A DNA stretch of 64,000 bases, from NCBI RefSeq assembly GCF_001293645.1, contig NZ_LBMD01000003.1, positions 124,001 to 188,000 on the forward strand, written 5' to 3'. The position numbers and the translations under genes were made by a program. Source of the DNA: Bacillus sp. CHD6a. Lineage in GTDB: Bacteria > Bacillota > Bacilli > Bacillales > Bacillaceae_I. Under the pieces are notes generated by a model, which ran no database searches, was not told the DNA's origin, and saw nothing but the letters and a program-made list of their open reading frames with translations. This document shows, piece by piece, positions 34,875 to 43,692 of the stretch; positions within the stretch are counted from its first letter, which is position 1, and the number at the start of each line of letters is the position of its first letter.

Positions 34875-34896
34875 GGGGACAGTCGTACCTGTCCCC
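34875..34896. terminator. Perfect GGGGACAG/CTGTCCCC hairpin after the rhodopsin gene
   Basis: Eight-base perfect stem with a six-base loop, no T tract. A compact member of the GGGACAGG repeat family that may also protect the 3' end. Confidence 0.6.
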
Positions 34897-34999
34897 TCAT
34901 CCCTCTAAATATTTCTCTTGCAAAACTTTTCAGAACATTGTATGATACTCTCAATAGCACATGAGTTAGTGTTATGCTCAAGCTTTGAGCTCATATACT

Positions 35000-35096
35000 C
35001 CAAAGGGGAGTAGCTGACAGTTATGTCGACAATACGTGATAGCAATATCACCGGCTTAACTGGCAACGTTGACGTTGTTTGCGAGACCTTTGCCAT
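35000..35096 (+). ncRNA. yybP-ykoY (Mn2+) riboswitch
   Basis: CCAAAGGGGAGTAGC at the 5' side and GCGAGACCTTTGCC at the 3' side are the signature strands of the manganese-sensing yybP-ykoY aptamer, with the ATCACCGGCTTAAC internal portion. GGTAAAGGG (35100-35108) right after the aptamer can pair with CCTTTACC (35130-35137), which is also the left arm of the terminator. That gives a terminator/antiterminator choice upstream of a TerC gene, the usual target of this riboswitch. Confidence 0.93.
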
Positions 35097-35127
35097 CATG
35101 GTAAAGGGATATATCTGTGTATTTTCA

Positions 35128-35160
35128 AACCTTTACCTTATATTTGGTAAAGGTTTTTTG
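35128..35160 (+). terminator. Riboswitch expression-platform terminator
   Basis: AACCTTTACC and GGTAAAGGTT perfect stem with TTTTTTG. Expected to be disrupted when Mn2+ is bound. Confidence 0.9.
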
Positions 35161-35448
35161 TATTTTTCAGGGAGGGATTGGCGATCTAAACAAGCGGATA
35201 GCAAAGAACCCAAAATTAAAAACTCAAAGAAAAAAGGAGAAAAACGAGCGTAATTGAACCACTCATCTGAAAAAAATCTATTAATCTGGTTAACCTTACT
35301 TGTTACCTTAAAGTTGTATGCCGTTTCCATTTTAACTTTGGATCTTCACAACCCGCCAAGATCATTGGCCTTACCATCCACACCATCCATTTAAATGAAC
35401 CTTGTTTTACATGATGGACAAAAATAATAGATAGGAGGAAGATCATCA

Positions 35449-36216
35449 TTGGATATTGGATTGTTGCTTGAATACGGTTGGGTGCTACTCATTCTTATTG
35501 GTTTAGAAGGAATTCTTGCGGCGGATAATGCACTGGTTATTGCAACCATGGTAAGGCATTTACCTGAGAATCAACGGAAGAAAGCTTTATTTTACGGATT
35601 GGCAGGGGCATTTGTTTTCCGATTTGGATCCTTATTCCTCATCTCCTACCTTGTGCATATTTGGCAGGTGCAGGCTGTAGGAGCATTATATTTGTTGGGG
35701 ATTGCTGTGTATCATCTCTTGAAGAAACATGTATTAAAGCCGAAGCTCATCAAGCATGCGGAGGGAAAGAAAGGCTCTGGCTTCTGGATGACTGTTATCA
35801 AAGTAGAGCTTGCTGATATCGCCTTTGCTGTTGATGCCATCCTTGCCGCGGTTGCACTTGCGGTTATGCTTCCGACAACAAATCTCCCGACAATCGGTGG
35901 TTTGGACGGCGGACATTTTGCCGTCATCCTTGCAGGTGGGATTATCGGATTGGTGATCATGAGATTTGCAGCCGGCTATTTCGTTACTTTGCTTGAGAAA
36001 CGTCCTGGATTGGAGACCGCTGCATTCTTTGTGGTAGGTTGGGTCGGGGTGAAACTTGGAGTGTACGCAATGTCCCATCCGGAACTGGCGATACTGTCAG
36101 AAGGATTTGCTAAAGGAGCTCCTTGGAAGATCACGTTCTGGACTGTACTTGTGCTGATTGGGGTGCTTGGATGGATGTTGTCCAAGGAGAACACTAAGAT
36201 GCAAGCAGAAAATTGA
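35449..36216 (+). CDS. TerC family membrane protein under Mn2+ riboswitch control
   Basis: 255 residues, TTG start behind AGGAGGA. Paralogue of the gene at 25512: same LEGILAADNALVIA opening and ELADIAFAVDAILAA centre. TerC proteins preceded by yybP-ykoY elements (for example YkoY) export Mn2+ under excess and feed extracytoplasmic metalloenzymes. The leader of about 350 bases contains the riboswitch and its terminator. The mRNA ends near the hairpin at 36225. Confident for family; the substrate is inferred from the riboswitch. Confidence 0.92.
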   Translation: MDIGLLLEYGWVLLILIGLEGILAADNALVIATMVRHLPENQRKKALFYGLAGAFVFRFGSLFLISYLVHIWQVQAVGALYLLGIAVYHLLKKHVLKPKLIKHAEGKKGSGFWMTVIKVELADIAFAVDAILAAVALAVMLPTTNLPTIGGLDGGHFAVILAGGIIGLVIMRFAAGYFVTLLEKRPGLETAAFFVVGWVGVKLGVYAMSHPELAILSEGFAKGAPWKITFWTVLVLIGVLGWMLSKENTKMQAEN

Positions 36217-36224
36217 TAGTACTT

Positions 36225-36252
36225 GTCGAGGAGACTTTATTGTCCCCTCGAC
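36225..36252. terminator. Hairpin between convergent genes
   Basis: GTCGAGGAGAC and GTCCCCTCGAC stem. No clear T tract; related in sequence to the GGGGAC repeats. Confidence 0.55.
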
Positions 36253-36258
36253 TGGCAT

Positions 36259-37338
36259 TTAATTTGTATTATTAATAAAAAATGAAGCAAAGTATTTATC
36301 AGATTTTTTCCATTGAAAGTCTTCTTCTTTTTGGAAGTCTTTTAGAGTATAAATTTGCACTTGGTTACCATCGGATGTGATGAATTTGTTTTCATGAATA
36401 TATGATACACTGTTTTCAATTTCGGTAGAGAATATTTCTATTTCGTTGGAATCCAGGCTATATTTTGCAATTTTCTTTTCAGAAGGCTCTCTTCTAATAT
36501 TTCCTTGTGTAATATAAATGGTTTTCTCATGAATGTGAATATCATTTAAATTGTTTATGGGCAACGTGATATTCTCAACAGTACTATCCTGAACGTTTAC
36601 TTTAATGAGTTCGCTGGAGCTATTATCCATCCCATCACTTGTTTTAAGCAGATATAGATTGTTATCTAGCAGCTTCATACCGGAAGAAAACATCAGGTTG
36701 TCAATTTTCACAGTGTCTTCCACCGATAAATCCTCTTTACTTAATACATTAATTATTCCATGGATATCATTTGGATCAGAATGGATAATCGTTAATAAGT
36801 ACAATACATCCGAATCATCCAGCATATGAATAGCTTGACCCTCTATCTCCTTGTGAGCGATTGGATCCCCTGATGAGATGTTCGTTTTAGTAATGTCACT
36901 TTGTTCTAACGGTCCTCCTGCCATGTAGGCAAACTCCTCATCAACAGTCCATACGGTAGGTGCAACTTTTTTTCCATTAGCAACCTTCTTAACTTCCATG
37001 CTTTTTTTGTCTAATTCCAAAATAAAATCATTGGTATCGTTATCTGACAATGGGTTTGTATAATAAACTTTGTTATTTAAGGTAATCGAGTTCTCCATAA
37101 AAGCCCCCATCGTGATTCCTTTATATGGAGTAGATTGCTTATTAAGAAATTTCCCATCTTTATCGTACAAATGAACTTCAGATTTATTAAACATATCCGT
37201 ATATACGGCTCCATACGTATATTCTTCCAAACTCACTGTCTCTTTTTGACTGCATCCTTGCATAATAATAAGAAGAAATAATAAACTGATACTGAAAAAA
37301 AATTTACCCTTTGTACTTGAAGAATGCCTAATAAACAT
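36259..37338 (-). CDS. Lipoprotein of unknown function, beta-propeller-like
   Basis: 359 residues. A signal sequence with lipobox MQGC near residue 29 marks it as a membrane-anchored lipoprotein. The rest is a string of beta-strand segments with repeated patterns (VYYTNP, YLLTII, LYLLKT, IYITQG, KFITSDG), suggesting a propeller fold. AGGAGG is eight bases before the ATG. No enzyme motif is seen. It precedes the YiiX-like gene's transcription unit on the same strand but is separated by that gene's terminator. Confidence 0.75.
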   Translation of the reverse strand: MFIRHSSSTKGKFFFSISLLFLLIIMQGCSQKETVSLEEYTYGAVYTDMFNKSEVHLYDKDGKFLNKQSTPYKGITMGAFMENSITLNNKVYYTNPLSDNDTNDFILELDKKSMEVKKVANGKKVAPTVWTVDEEFAYMAGGPLEQSDITKTNISSGDPIAHKEIEGQAIHMLDDSDVLYLLTIIHSDPNDIHGIINVLSKEDLSVEDTVKIDNLMFSSGMKLLDNNLYLLKTSDGMDNSSSELIKVNVQDSTVENITLPINNLNDIHIHEKTIYITQGNIRREPSEKKIAKYSLDSNEIEIFSTEIENSVSYIHENKFITSDGNQVQIYTLKDFQKEEDFQWKKSDKYFASFFINNTN

Positions 37339-37376
37339 GTTGCCTTCCTCCTAAGAATTAATTAAGTTCATAAAAA

Positions 37377-37414
37377 GGCTAAAAGCTTGTAGACTAACAC
37401 TTTGTCTACAAGCT
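37377..37414 (-). terminator. Terminator of the YiiX-like gene
   Basis: AGCTTGTAGAC and GTCTACAAGCT perfect 11-bp stem followed by TTTAGCCTTTTT on the minus strand. Confidence 0.88.
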
Positions 37415-37441
37415 ATGAATCTTATTTAGATAAAACTAGAC

Positions 37442-38077
37442 TCACTTAGAGTAAATTGTATAAGTATGTGATGATTGAACTAGATCGATCGGAAATACTA
37501 TTCCTCCACCTTGGTTTAAGTTTAATCCTGTAATATATTTGTAGCCCTCGTAAACTAATTGTGAGCAGTAAAACTTAGAGGTTGTATTGATATTTGTAAA
37601 GTCCCAGTTGTAGTCTTTTCCTTTGTGTGAGTACGCTCTGTTTGCAACACTTGCATCTTGTGTTGTGGTAGTTCCTCTAGTAGTTATGCCATATACAGTA
37701 CTGTATTTTGTCCAGTTATTAGAATAGGTCCCTACCCCCCCACTCGGGAAAGATTCTACAGTTGATGTAGAAGAGTATATAATACCAGCATGCCCTACTA
37801 AAGAGCCATATTTACCATCTTTTGTAACTAAAATTACACCTTTTCTTGTTGGATATGTTCCTCCCATAACAGTTACGTCTCCACTTTTTGCACCTTTATC
37901 TGCTTGAATTGTTATAGCAGCTGATTTAATTTCATGATCGATTTTGTCAAAAGCCTCTAACTGCTCTGAAATAATTTTTTCCTCTGCTGATTGTGAGTTT
38001 GCATGAGACACAGTAGGAACTAAACCACCAGCTAAGATAATAACACCGCAAAATAGTGATACTAACATTTTCTTCAT
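37442..38077 (-). CDS. Secreted YiiX-like permuted papain/NlpC-fold hydrolase
   Basis: 211 residues with a signal peptide (cut after SHA, about 27). The catalytic-type His is in LVGHAGIIY (residue about 97) and the Cys in KFYCSQLVYEGYK (about 170), the order seen in permuted NlpC/P60 (YaeF/YiiX) enzymes. Likely a peptidase or amidase acting outside the cell. AGGAGG lies upstream. It is next to the PapR-like peptide gene on the same strand, separated by a terminator, and might be a regulon member. Confidence 0.75.
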   Translation of the reverse strand: MKKMLVSLFCGVIILAGGLVPTVSHANSQSAEEKIISEQLEAFDKIDHEIKSAAITIQADKGAKSGDVTVMGGTYPTRKGVILVTKDGKYGSLVGHAGIIYSSTSTVESFPSGGVGTYSNNWTKYSTVYGITTRGTTTTQDASVANRAYSHKGKDYNWDFTNINTTSKFYCSQLVYEGYKYITGLNLNQGGGIVFPIDLVQSSHTYTIYSK

Positions 38078-38365
38078 TTAATAACTCCTCCTTATTATTA
38101 AAGAATTCTTACTTTAAAGCGAAGATGAAGAAAACACCTGCACTTTTGCCAACCTAACATAAAACTGTTAATTTCCCTCCCTTCATTATGTAATAAAGCT
38201 AAATGATAAAAATGATGGAATTAGCTTCTTGAGGATTAAATTAACATATTATAAAAATGCTTGATTTCACCATTTGTTGGCATATTAATTAAATTCGTTA
38301 ATGATGTTTAAGTGATTCATCCATTATCAAAAAAATTATAAGATTACTTATATTTTTTTTAGATA

Positions 38366-38395
38366 AAAATAAAAACCCCTTAAGTTTAAGGGGTT
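38366..38395 (-). terminator. Terminator of the PapR-like gene
   Basis: AACCCCTTAAACTTAAGGGGTT palindrome followed by TTTATTTTTA on the minus strand. Confidence 0.88.
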
Positions 38396-38408
38396 AAGGG
38401 GTAAGTAT

Positions 38409-38567
38409 TTAATATCTCCAACCGATCCCTGGATCATCTTTGTGGTCGCGATCGTCTCCTTCTATTGCATGAAATACTGAATCTGGAGAAATAGCTTCTA
38501 CACCTGCATGGATAAACCCACCAAAAAACATGGCACAAACAACTATACTTGCTATTAGTTTTTTCAT
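38409..38567 (-). CDS. PapR-like secreted signalling peptide precursor
   Basis: 52 residues: MKKLIASIVVCAMFFGGF signal sequence, a polar linker, and the C-terminus DDPGIGWRY, the likely mature pheromone zone. GGAGG lies six bases before the ATG and a terminator follows directly. It is transcribed divergently from a PlcR-type HTH-TPR regulator 175 bases away. PapR precursors (about 48 residues, MKK start, signal peptide, C-terminal heptapeptide) have the same plan, but papR normally lies downstream of plcR in the same direction. The identity of the mature peptide is inference. Confidence 0.72.
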   Translation of the reverse strand: MKKLIASIVVCAMFFGGFIHAGVEAISPDSVFHAIEGDDRDHKDDPGIGWRY

Positions 38568-38742
38568 AACAGCCCTCCAAAATTTAACTTATTTCTAGTA
38601 TTATTATAATAGCAAGTTAAATATTTTGATTTTTTAAAAAACTATTCTTTTCCCTTGTTTTTCTTGGAGTATGTTAGTCTTTACAGGACAAATCTTCAAA
38701 AATATAAAATTTGTTATATTTAACTTTGGAGGAGTGAGGGTT
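38568..38742. promoter_or_regulatory. Intergenic region of the peptide/regulator pair
   Basis: Contains TTTAACTT...AAGTTAAA (about 38582-38620) and AATATA...TATATT (about 38701-38720) dyads, the best candidates for regulator binding. A canonical PlcR box (TATGNANNNNTNCATA) is not present. Confidence 0.4.
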
Positions 38743-39615
38743 TTGCTGAACAGTAGGTTACTTGGGGAAGAAATTAAGAGGATTCGCAAGAACAAAGGAC
38801 TAACTCAGGCTGATTTGGCTGATGGTATTTGTACACAAGCAACCATTAGTGGGATTGAATCGGGGAGAACGTTTCCCAGCATCGACATCTTGTATTACCT
38901 TTCACTGCGTTTGCAGGTATCAATGGACTACTTTTTAGAGAAAATCACCTATAGGCAGGAACAATATATAAACGATACATATTCTTACATTAATCTGTTA
39001 GTTAAGCAAGATAAATTTGAGGATGTATTAGAAATTACTAATTATGAATTGAATAGAGAAACCGGCTACAAGGACGAATCTTTAGAATTATTCTTAAAAT
39101 GGCAGCTGGCGATTTCTAGTTATGAGTTAAAGCGGCTTACCTGGGAGGAGTGCATCGATCAATTACAGACTCTCCTTAACAGCAACCACTATTCTATTAA
39201 GCAACAATTTATGAATATCCGAATTAAAAATAGCATGGGGAACGTACTTGCTAACAATGAACAATATCCTCAAGCCCTTGCCATTTTTAACGAAATTCTA
39301 AATGAAGAAATTAATATGGAAGGCTATCATAGGATGCAATTGAAGGTATACTTTAACATCTCCAAACTCTACTATGTTATGGAAAACTATGCACAGTCCC
39401 ATCACTATGCCTCAGAAGGGATTCGAATTTCTCTGAAAATGGAGGATCTATCTGTTCTTGGCCCACTTTATGTTCAGGCCGGACAAAGCCTATTTCGTCA
39501 AAAAGGTAAAAAAACGAAAATACTACAGAATTACCACAATGCCACATTTATCTTTCAACTCTATAGCAGAGAAGACCATATCAAAGTTGTGGAAGAACTG
39601 AAGCAAATGCTTTAG
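38743..39615 (+). CDS. PlcR-like peptide-responsive HTH-TPR regulator (RRNPP family)
   Basis: 290 residues (PlcR is 285). N-terminal XRE helix-turn-helix: LGEEIKRIRKNKGLTQADLA, then TQATISGIESGRTFPSIDIL; the remainder is helical TPR repeats (LYYLSLRL..., NILANNEQYPQALAIFNEIL-type units). The order and residues (GEEIK, ISxIESG, PSxDIL) parallel PlcR. TTG start at 38743 with GGAGGAG in front; the longer form from 38671 would lack support. Expected to bind a re-imported peptide, probably from the divergent precursor, and then activate promoters. Target genes unknown. Confidence 0.85.
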   Translation: MLNSRLLGEEIKRIRKNKGLTQADLADGICTQATISGIESGRTFPSIDILYYLSLRLQVSMDYFLEKITYRQEQYINDTYSYINLLVKQDKFEDVLEITNYELNRETGYKDESLELFLKWQLAISSYELKRLTWEECIDQLQTLLNSNHYSIKQQFMNIRIKNSMGNVLANNEQYPQALAIFNEILNEEINMEGYHRMQLKVYFNISKLYYVMENYAQSHHYASEGIRISLKMEDLSVLGPLYVQAGQSLFRQKGKKTKILQNYHNATFIFQLYSREDHIKVVEELKQML

Positions 39616-39658
39616 AGAGTGCTGGATTTTATTCACCAAAACACCTGATCTTAATTGG

Positions 39659-39693
39659 TAACGGGTTTACTTCAGAGGTGCAGACAATTAAAA
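39659..39693 (+). repeat. Left terminal inverted repeat
   Basis: TAACGGGTTTACTT, two differing bases, GAGGTGCA, then (A/G)ACAAT and AAAAT match the complement of 43658-43692. Confidence 0.75.
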
Positions 39694-39703
39694 TTCAATG
39701 CAG

Positions 39704-39745
39704 AACGCACTGTATTTCACATAGAAATTCACAGTGCGTTTTTAT
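39704..39745 (+). terminator. Rho-independent terminator
   Basis: AACGCACTGT and ACAGTGCGTT perfect stem, then TTTT. Probably ends the PlcR-like transcript although it lies just inside the island boundary. Confidence 0.85.
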
Positions 39746-40006
39746 TGATATATCAACTGTCAAATGAGCTTATAATGTCTAAATTTAATACGAAATCACA
39801 TACCATTTCTAAAGATAGAAATGATTATTGGAGGGTGTGTGAATATGGAAATTTTTGTAGATGTTAAAAGCAGGTCACGAAATAAATATGTTAAAATATA
39901 GTTATGATTAAAAATTTTCACTATTCAACAAACGGGCAGTATAACGGAAGATGGAATTATACATCATTATTAGAATTATTTCTGCAAAAAGTTTCCGAGG
40001 TGTGAT

Positions 40007-40507
40007 ATGGGAAAACAAATTACATTTTATATAGATAAAGAAATTGAAAAAGATTTAGTTCGTTATATTATCACCAATGGTGGAGAAATATTATTTGAGG
40101 GTGATAATCCTAAGCCTAGAAGTATAACATCTTTACCTGAACCCTTTTCGGTAAAAGGATGGTTCAAAGTATATCTTTATAAAGCAGATTTAGGTGACTT
40201 GAAATTTATCTCGCTACCTAATAACAGAAAGATAATCGATTCTACCACATCTCCCGTCATTGAGTTTTCGAGAACCGTTATAAGAGAGATAGGAAAGAAT
40301 AAGGAGATTAGTGGCGGAAGGTTTTGGGTGGAAATGAAATATTGGGATATTGAAAATCAGCTTGTTCAGAAATCACTAGAATTGGATGATTGGTATAAAA
40401 CACTTTCAAAGTGGATTAAAAAGAATGTTCCGAAAGAAAAAGAAAGCAATTCTTATGTCAGCCCAACAATAAAAAATTTAGTATCACAGGGGTTTAAACC
40501 GATGTAG
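40007..40507 (+). CDS. Hypothetical immunity-type protein
   Basis: 166 residues, cytoplasmic, mixed alpha/beta (QITFYIDKEIEKDLVRYI, then WFKVYLYKADLGDLKF, ending VSQGFKPM). Ribosome binding site GAGGTG. No family recognised. Its place as first gene of an array of short cassettes separated by a shared repeat, with SMI1/KNR4 and other immunity-type genes following, suggests an orphan immunity protein. AT-rich like its neighbours. Confidence 0.6.
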   Translation: MGKQITFYIDKEIEKDLVRYIITNGGEILFEGDNPKPRSITSLPEPFSVKGWFKVYLYKADLGDLKFISLPNNRKIIDSTTSPVIEFSRTVIREIGKNKEISGGRFWVEMKYWDIENQLVQKSLELDDWYKTLSKWIKKNVPKEKESNSYVSPTIKNLVSQGFKPM

Positions 40508-40669
40508 TTAGGCAGGATTAAATAACTCTTTTCTAAAGGTATATTGAACAATATGGGAACTATTGCAACAAAGTGGGTCGCTCCTTGCTTATGAAATGGT
40601 TAGTGAAAGAAAGACTTAATATTATCTTCAGAGAATTTTTGTGGGAAAGTTTAAATGGAGAATGAATTT

Positions 40670-41090
40670 ATGAAAATAAGAAAACCTGTTGATGAATTAA
40701 CTATTGGGGATTTAAAAGAAAATCCTACATGGGAATGGACAATAGACGAAGAAGAAAATGAAGAACAAGAAGACGTGGGTAAAACCAACTGAACAACGAA
40801 CTTTACAAAGAATTGAACGACTCAATTTTTTTAGGAGAATTAAACACAATGAATGATGATAAATTTCCTATGAGGTGTAGTCTTGATATTGATGAGGACA
40901 AGGCATCAATTAGTTCAGTTGTTTATTATTACGATAAACAAGATGAGTATTATGCCTTAGATGATACACTTTGCCAATATCTATTAATATTGAGCTAATA
41001 ATAAACGGAGAATTTACATTCTTTAAAATTCACTGCGGACAAAGAGGGCATTTTTAAAAAATGACATTAAAACAAATCTGAATTAAATTA
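40670..41090 (+). pseudogene. Decayed copy of the immunity-type gene at 41902
   Basis: Starts with GGAGAATG and ATGAAAATAAGAAAACC, then tracks the intact gene closely (DELTIGDLKEN, TWEWTIDEEE...). Several one- and two-base deletions (near 40770-40830) and a short deletion near the 3' end destroy the frame. It is an older duplicate within the island. Confidence 0.8.
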
Positions 41091-41206
41091 AATTCTTGTT
41101 AAACTAAATTGGAGCGATTGCAGCATATTGCGTAGCTCCTTACATAAGAATTGAGCAGTTTAACCCAAGAGAGTTATTCTAATTTTTTTACTAGGGGAGA
41201 AATTAA

Positions 41207-41674
41207 ATGGGTATTAAAAAGGCATTTGAAATCATTGAGAAGCATTCGGATGAGGGAGATTTTATTGGTGAAATTCAGGAAGATTTAATTTATTCTGCTG
41301 AGGAAACGTTAAACGTCAAATTACCTAGTAGTTATAGACTATTTCTAAAAAGATATGGTGTTGGTGACATTTTTGGGGAAGAAATATACGGTTTGGGAAT
41401 TGAAGAAGGTGGAGTACCAAGTATGGTTTGGATTACGAAACACTTTAGACAAAAAGAAGGATTACCAGAACACCTGGTTTGTTTCTATTTTGCTGGTTAT
41501 GACAATATGTATTATTGTTTAGATTGTTCAAATGTGAAGGATGAAAAAGATGATAACGCTGCTGTTGTTTCATATTTAAGTGGATCACCAAAAGAAGCAC
41601 AAAAGTTTGAAACTGTGTTTCCAAGCTTCGGAGAATTTTTAATAAGAACATTAGAAGACTCAATAGAGAGCTGA
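41207..41674 (+). CDS. SMI1/KNR4 (SUKH) family immunity protein
   Basis: 155 residues. SUKH landmarks are IYSAEETLNVKLPSSYRLFLKRYGVGDIFGEEIYGL near the start and SFGEFLIRTLEDSI at the end. SUKH proteins neutralise a broad range of bacterial toxin domains, often as arrays without cognate toxins. GGGGAG lies upstream. Cytoplasmic. No toxin gene is adjacent, so its partner is unknown. Confidence 0.88.
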   Translation: MGIKKAFEIIEKHSDEGDFIGEIQEDLIYSAEETLNVKLPSSYRLFLKRYGVGDIFGEEIYGLGIEEGGVPSMVWITKHFRQKEGLPEHLVCFYFAGYDNMYYCLDCSNVKDEKDDNAAVVSYLSGSPKEAQKFETVFPSFGEFLIRTLEDSIES

Positions 41675-41901
41675 ACTTTCAAAAATTCAATTTATAGTAT
41701 CTCATTAATAACAGGTTTTAAAACATAGATGAATTACCTGAAAATATTTCTCCAGCTAACAAACCTACTATTGAAGATTTTAAGAAAGTCATTAGTAAAA
41801 TCTAATTGTTGCTTTCCCTTAAATATAATCTTCCATTAAATAGGACAGATTGTTGTGCGGCATTCCTGCAATGAAGAAAATGAGAAATGGAGGATGATTT
41901 T

Positions 41902-42333
41902 ATGAAAAAAAGTAAATCTGTAGATGAATTAACCATTGAAGACTTAAAAGAACATCCTATATGGGAGTGGACAATAGATGAAGAAGAATATGAAGAACAA
42001 GACGAGACGTGGGTAAGCCCCTCTGAACAACGGAACTTTACCGAAGAGTTGAACGGCTCAATTGTATTAGGAGAATTAAACACAAATAATGATGATAAAT
42101 TTCCTATGATGTGCAGTCTTGATATAGAAGGGGACAAGGTATCAATTAGTTCTGTTGTTTATTATAACGATAAACAAGATGAATATTATGCTTTAGAAGA
42201 TATGGTTAAAGAAATCGATTTGCCAATCTCTATCAATATTGAGCTCATAATCAACGAAGAATTACAATTTTTAAAATTTACTGCGAACAAAGTGAACATT
42301 TATAAAAATGATATTAAAACAAATCTAAATTAA
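41902..42333 (+). CDS. Acidic immunity-type protein
   Basis: 143 residues from the ATG at 41902, which has GGAGGATG in front (the ATG at 41887 lies within that ribosome binding site). Strongly acidic N-terminus (TIDEEEYEEQDETWV), then a beta-rich part (CSLDIEGDKVSISSVVYYNDKQDEYYALED). The sequence is duplicated, in broken form, at 40670. Family not recognised with certainty; size, acidity and position fit polymorphic-toxin immunity proteins. Confidence 0.65.
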   Translation: MKKSKSVDELTIEDLKEHPIWEWTIDEEEYEEQDETWVSPSEQRNFTEELNGSIVLGELNTNNDDKFPMMCSLDIEGDKVSISSVVYYNDKQDEYYALEDMVKEIDLPISINIELIINEELQFLKFTANKVNIYKNDIKTNLN

Positions 42334-42399
42334 ACTCTTATTAAACTAAATAGGAGCGTTGGCAGCATAGCTTATAGCTTCTTACTTCTACAAATCCAG

Positions 42400-42700
42400 A
42401 TGGGGAAACATCTGCCCCGTTTTAGTCATTAAAATCAAGAGCAGAGAAAATAATTACAAATGTATCAGACTACAATTACAAGATGTTCTTGTTGAAATTA
42501 TGGAACTAGAAGATGATGAGGAGTATTGGGCTTTTTCAGAAAGGATTTATGTTATTACGAGTGTAAATGAGTCATTATTAGGTTCTTGGGTTACAGACTT
42601 AGAACCAACCGAAATAGATGAGGGATATGCTTTTGGAGAGCCTCCTAATGCCCCTATCCTGTTACCAGAGTACAAGGTTTATTCTATTTGGTGGGATTAA
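42400..42700 (+). pseudogene. 5'-truncated immunity-type gene
   Basis: An open frame without a start runs through CPVLVIKIKSRENNYKC..., IMELEDDEEYWAFSERIYV to YKVYSIWWD and a stop at 42700. The only internal ATG (42500) has no ribosome binding site. It looks like the 3' two-thirds of a gene left behind after cassette recombination at the repeat just upstream (42348-42388). Confidence 0.55.
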
Positions 42701-42810
42701 AAAAGTATTCCGCAATCTAGGAGCGATTGCTGCATAGTAGGTCGCTTCTTACTTAAGGATTGGGCAGAATAATGGAGTAAAGGGTAGTTAGGAATTAGGG
42801 GGATATAAAG

Positions 42811-43530
42811 GTGAGAGCTGATGATAGTAATGGTTATTTTATTACAGAAGGTGATTGGAATACTGGTAAGGTGCTTGTATGTACTGGGGATTGGAACAAC
42901 TATATGGGAGAAGTTATGCAAAATAAAGAGATTTATTATCTTAGATTGAGCGGTGCGGCTGGATGGAAAGATAATAATATCAACTTTTTATCAACGCTAC
43001 AGTTCTTGAGAGGGATAGAAATATATTTTTCCTTTTCCACATTGATAGATTTAACTCCGTTATACTCCCTAGAAAATTTAGAGTTTTTAGGAATTGATGA
43101 CTTTGCAAAAGGTGAAATAGACTTTGCAAAGCTAACTAAGCTAAAAACCTGCTTAATAAGCTGGTCCTCAAAATATAAGAATTTTAATAACCAAACAGAG
43201 TTAAAGCACTTAGTTATAAATAAATACCCTTACGAAAACCTAAAGGAAATAAGCGAGATGATGAAATTAGAATACCTAGACATCACTTCCAGTAAATTAC
43301 TTACTTTAGATGGTATCGAAGCATTAGAAACACTAAACGTTCTTAAACTATATAGATGTTCTAACTTGAGAAGGCTTACTGGTATAGAATACCTTCCTAA
43401 CTTAAAAGAGTTAGAAGTAGACACCTGTAATAAATTGCACAGTGTAGAGGAAATCCATAAGATGAATTCCCTAGTGAAAATTTTGTTAGAGAATAATAAA
43501 GGTCTCAGGAACTTAGGATGGAAAAAGTGA
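42811..43530 (+). CDS. Leucine-rich-repeat protein, probable immunity type
   Basis: 239 residues, GTG start behind GGGGGATA. No signal peptide. From residue about 55 it has irregular LRR units (LIDLTPLYSLENLEFLGI, MKLEYLDITSSKLLTLDG, LNVLKLYRCSNLRRLTG, LPNLKELEVDTCNKLHS). Intracellular LRR proteins in toxin-immunity arrays bind toxin domains; function inferred from context. Last gene of the island, followed by a terminator. Confidence 0.75.
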   Translation: MRADDSNGYFITEGDWNTGKVLVCTGDWNNYMGEVMQNKEIYYLRLSGAAGWKDNNINFLSTLQFLRGIEIYFSFSTLIDLTPLYSLENLEFLGIDDFAKGEIDFAKLTKLKTCLISWSSKYKNFNNQTELKHLVINKYPYENLKEISEMMKLEYLDITSSKLLTLDGIEALETLNVLKLYRCSNLRRLTGIEYLPNLKELEVDTCNKLHSVEEIHKMNSLVKILLENNKGLRNLGWKK

Positions 43531-43590
43531 CCTAGTTCACTCTTTATTATTCAATTAAATAGAAGCGATTGTTGAACAATTAAACAAAGT

Positions 43591-43628
43591 AAAAAGGCTT
43601 AGAAGAGAAAATTTTCTAAGGCTTTTTG
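43591..43628 (+). terminator. Terminator of the immunity island
   Basis: AAAAAGGCTTAGAA and TTCTAAGGCTTTTT perfect stem. Confidence 0.9.
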
Positions 43629-43657
43629 ATGTGGAGAATGACGTAATTTCCCCTGTG

Positions 43658-43692
43658 ATTTTATTGTTTGCACCTCACAAGTAAACCCGTTA
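43658..43692 (-). repeat. Right terminal inverted repeat
   Basis: Complement begins TAACGGGTTTACTTGTGAGG, matching the left end at 39659. It is bordered outside by the second CTTAATTGG. Confidence 0.75.

Larger units (their letters stand above)
40555..43580 (+). repeat. Intercassette repeat, five dispersed copies
   Basis: A roughly 45-bp sequence of the form AAATAGGAGCGATTGCAGCATAnnnnGTCGCTCCTTACTTAAG recurs after each immunity cassette: about 40555-40605, 41108-41158, 42348-42388, 42716-42768 and a fragment at 43553-43580. GGAGCGA and TCGCTCC form a hairpin in the better copies. Such repeats are expected sites for recombination that swaps cassettes. Confidence 0.75.

Noticed and set aside
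35023-35253. 76-codon forward frame
   Set aside because: It lies across the Mn2+ riboswitch and its terminator and has no supported start.
38568-38742. Canonical PlcR box
   Set aside because: TATGNANNNNTNCATA was sought in the intergenic region and not found; only other dyads are present.
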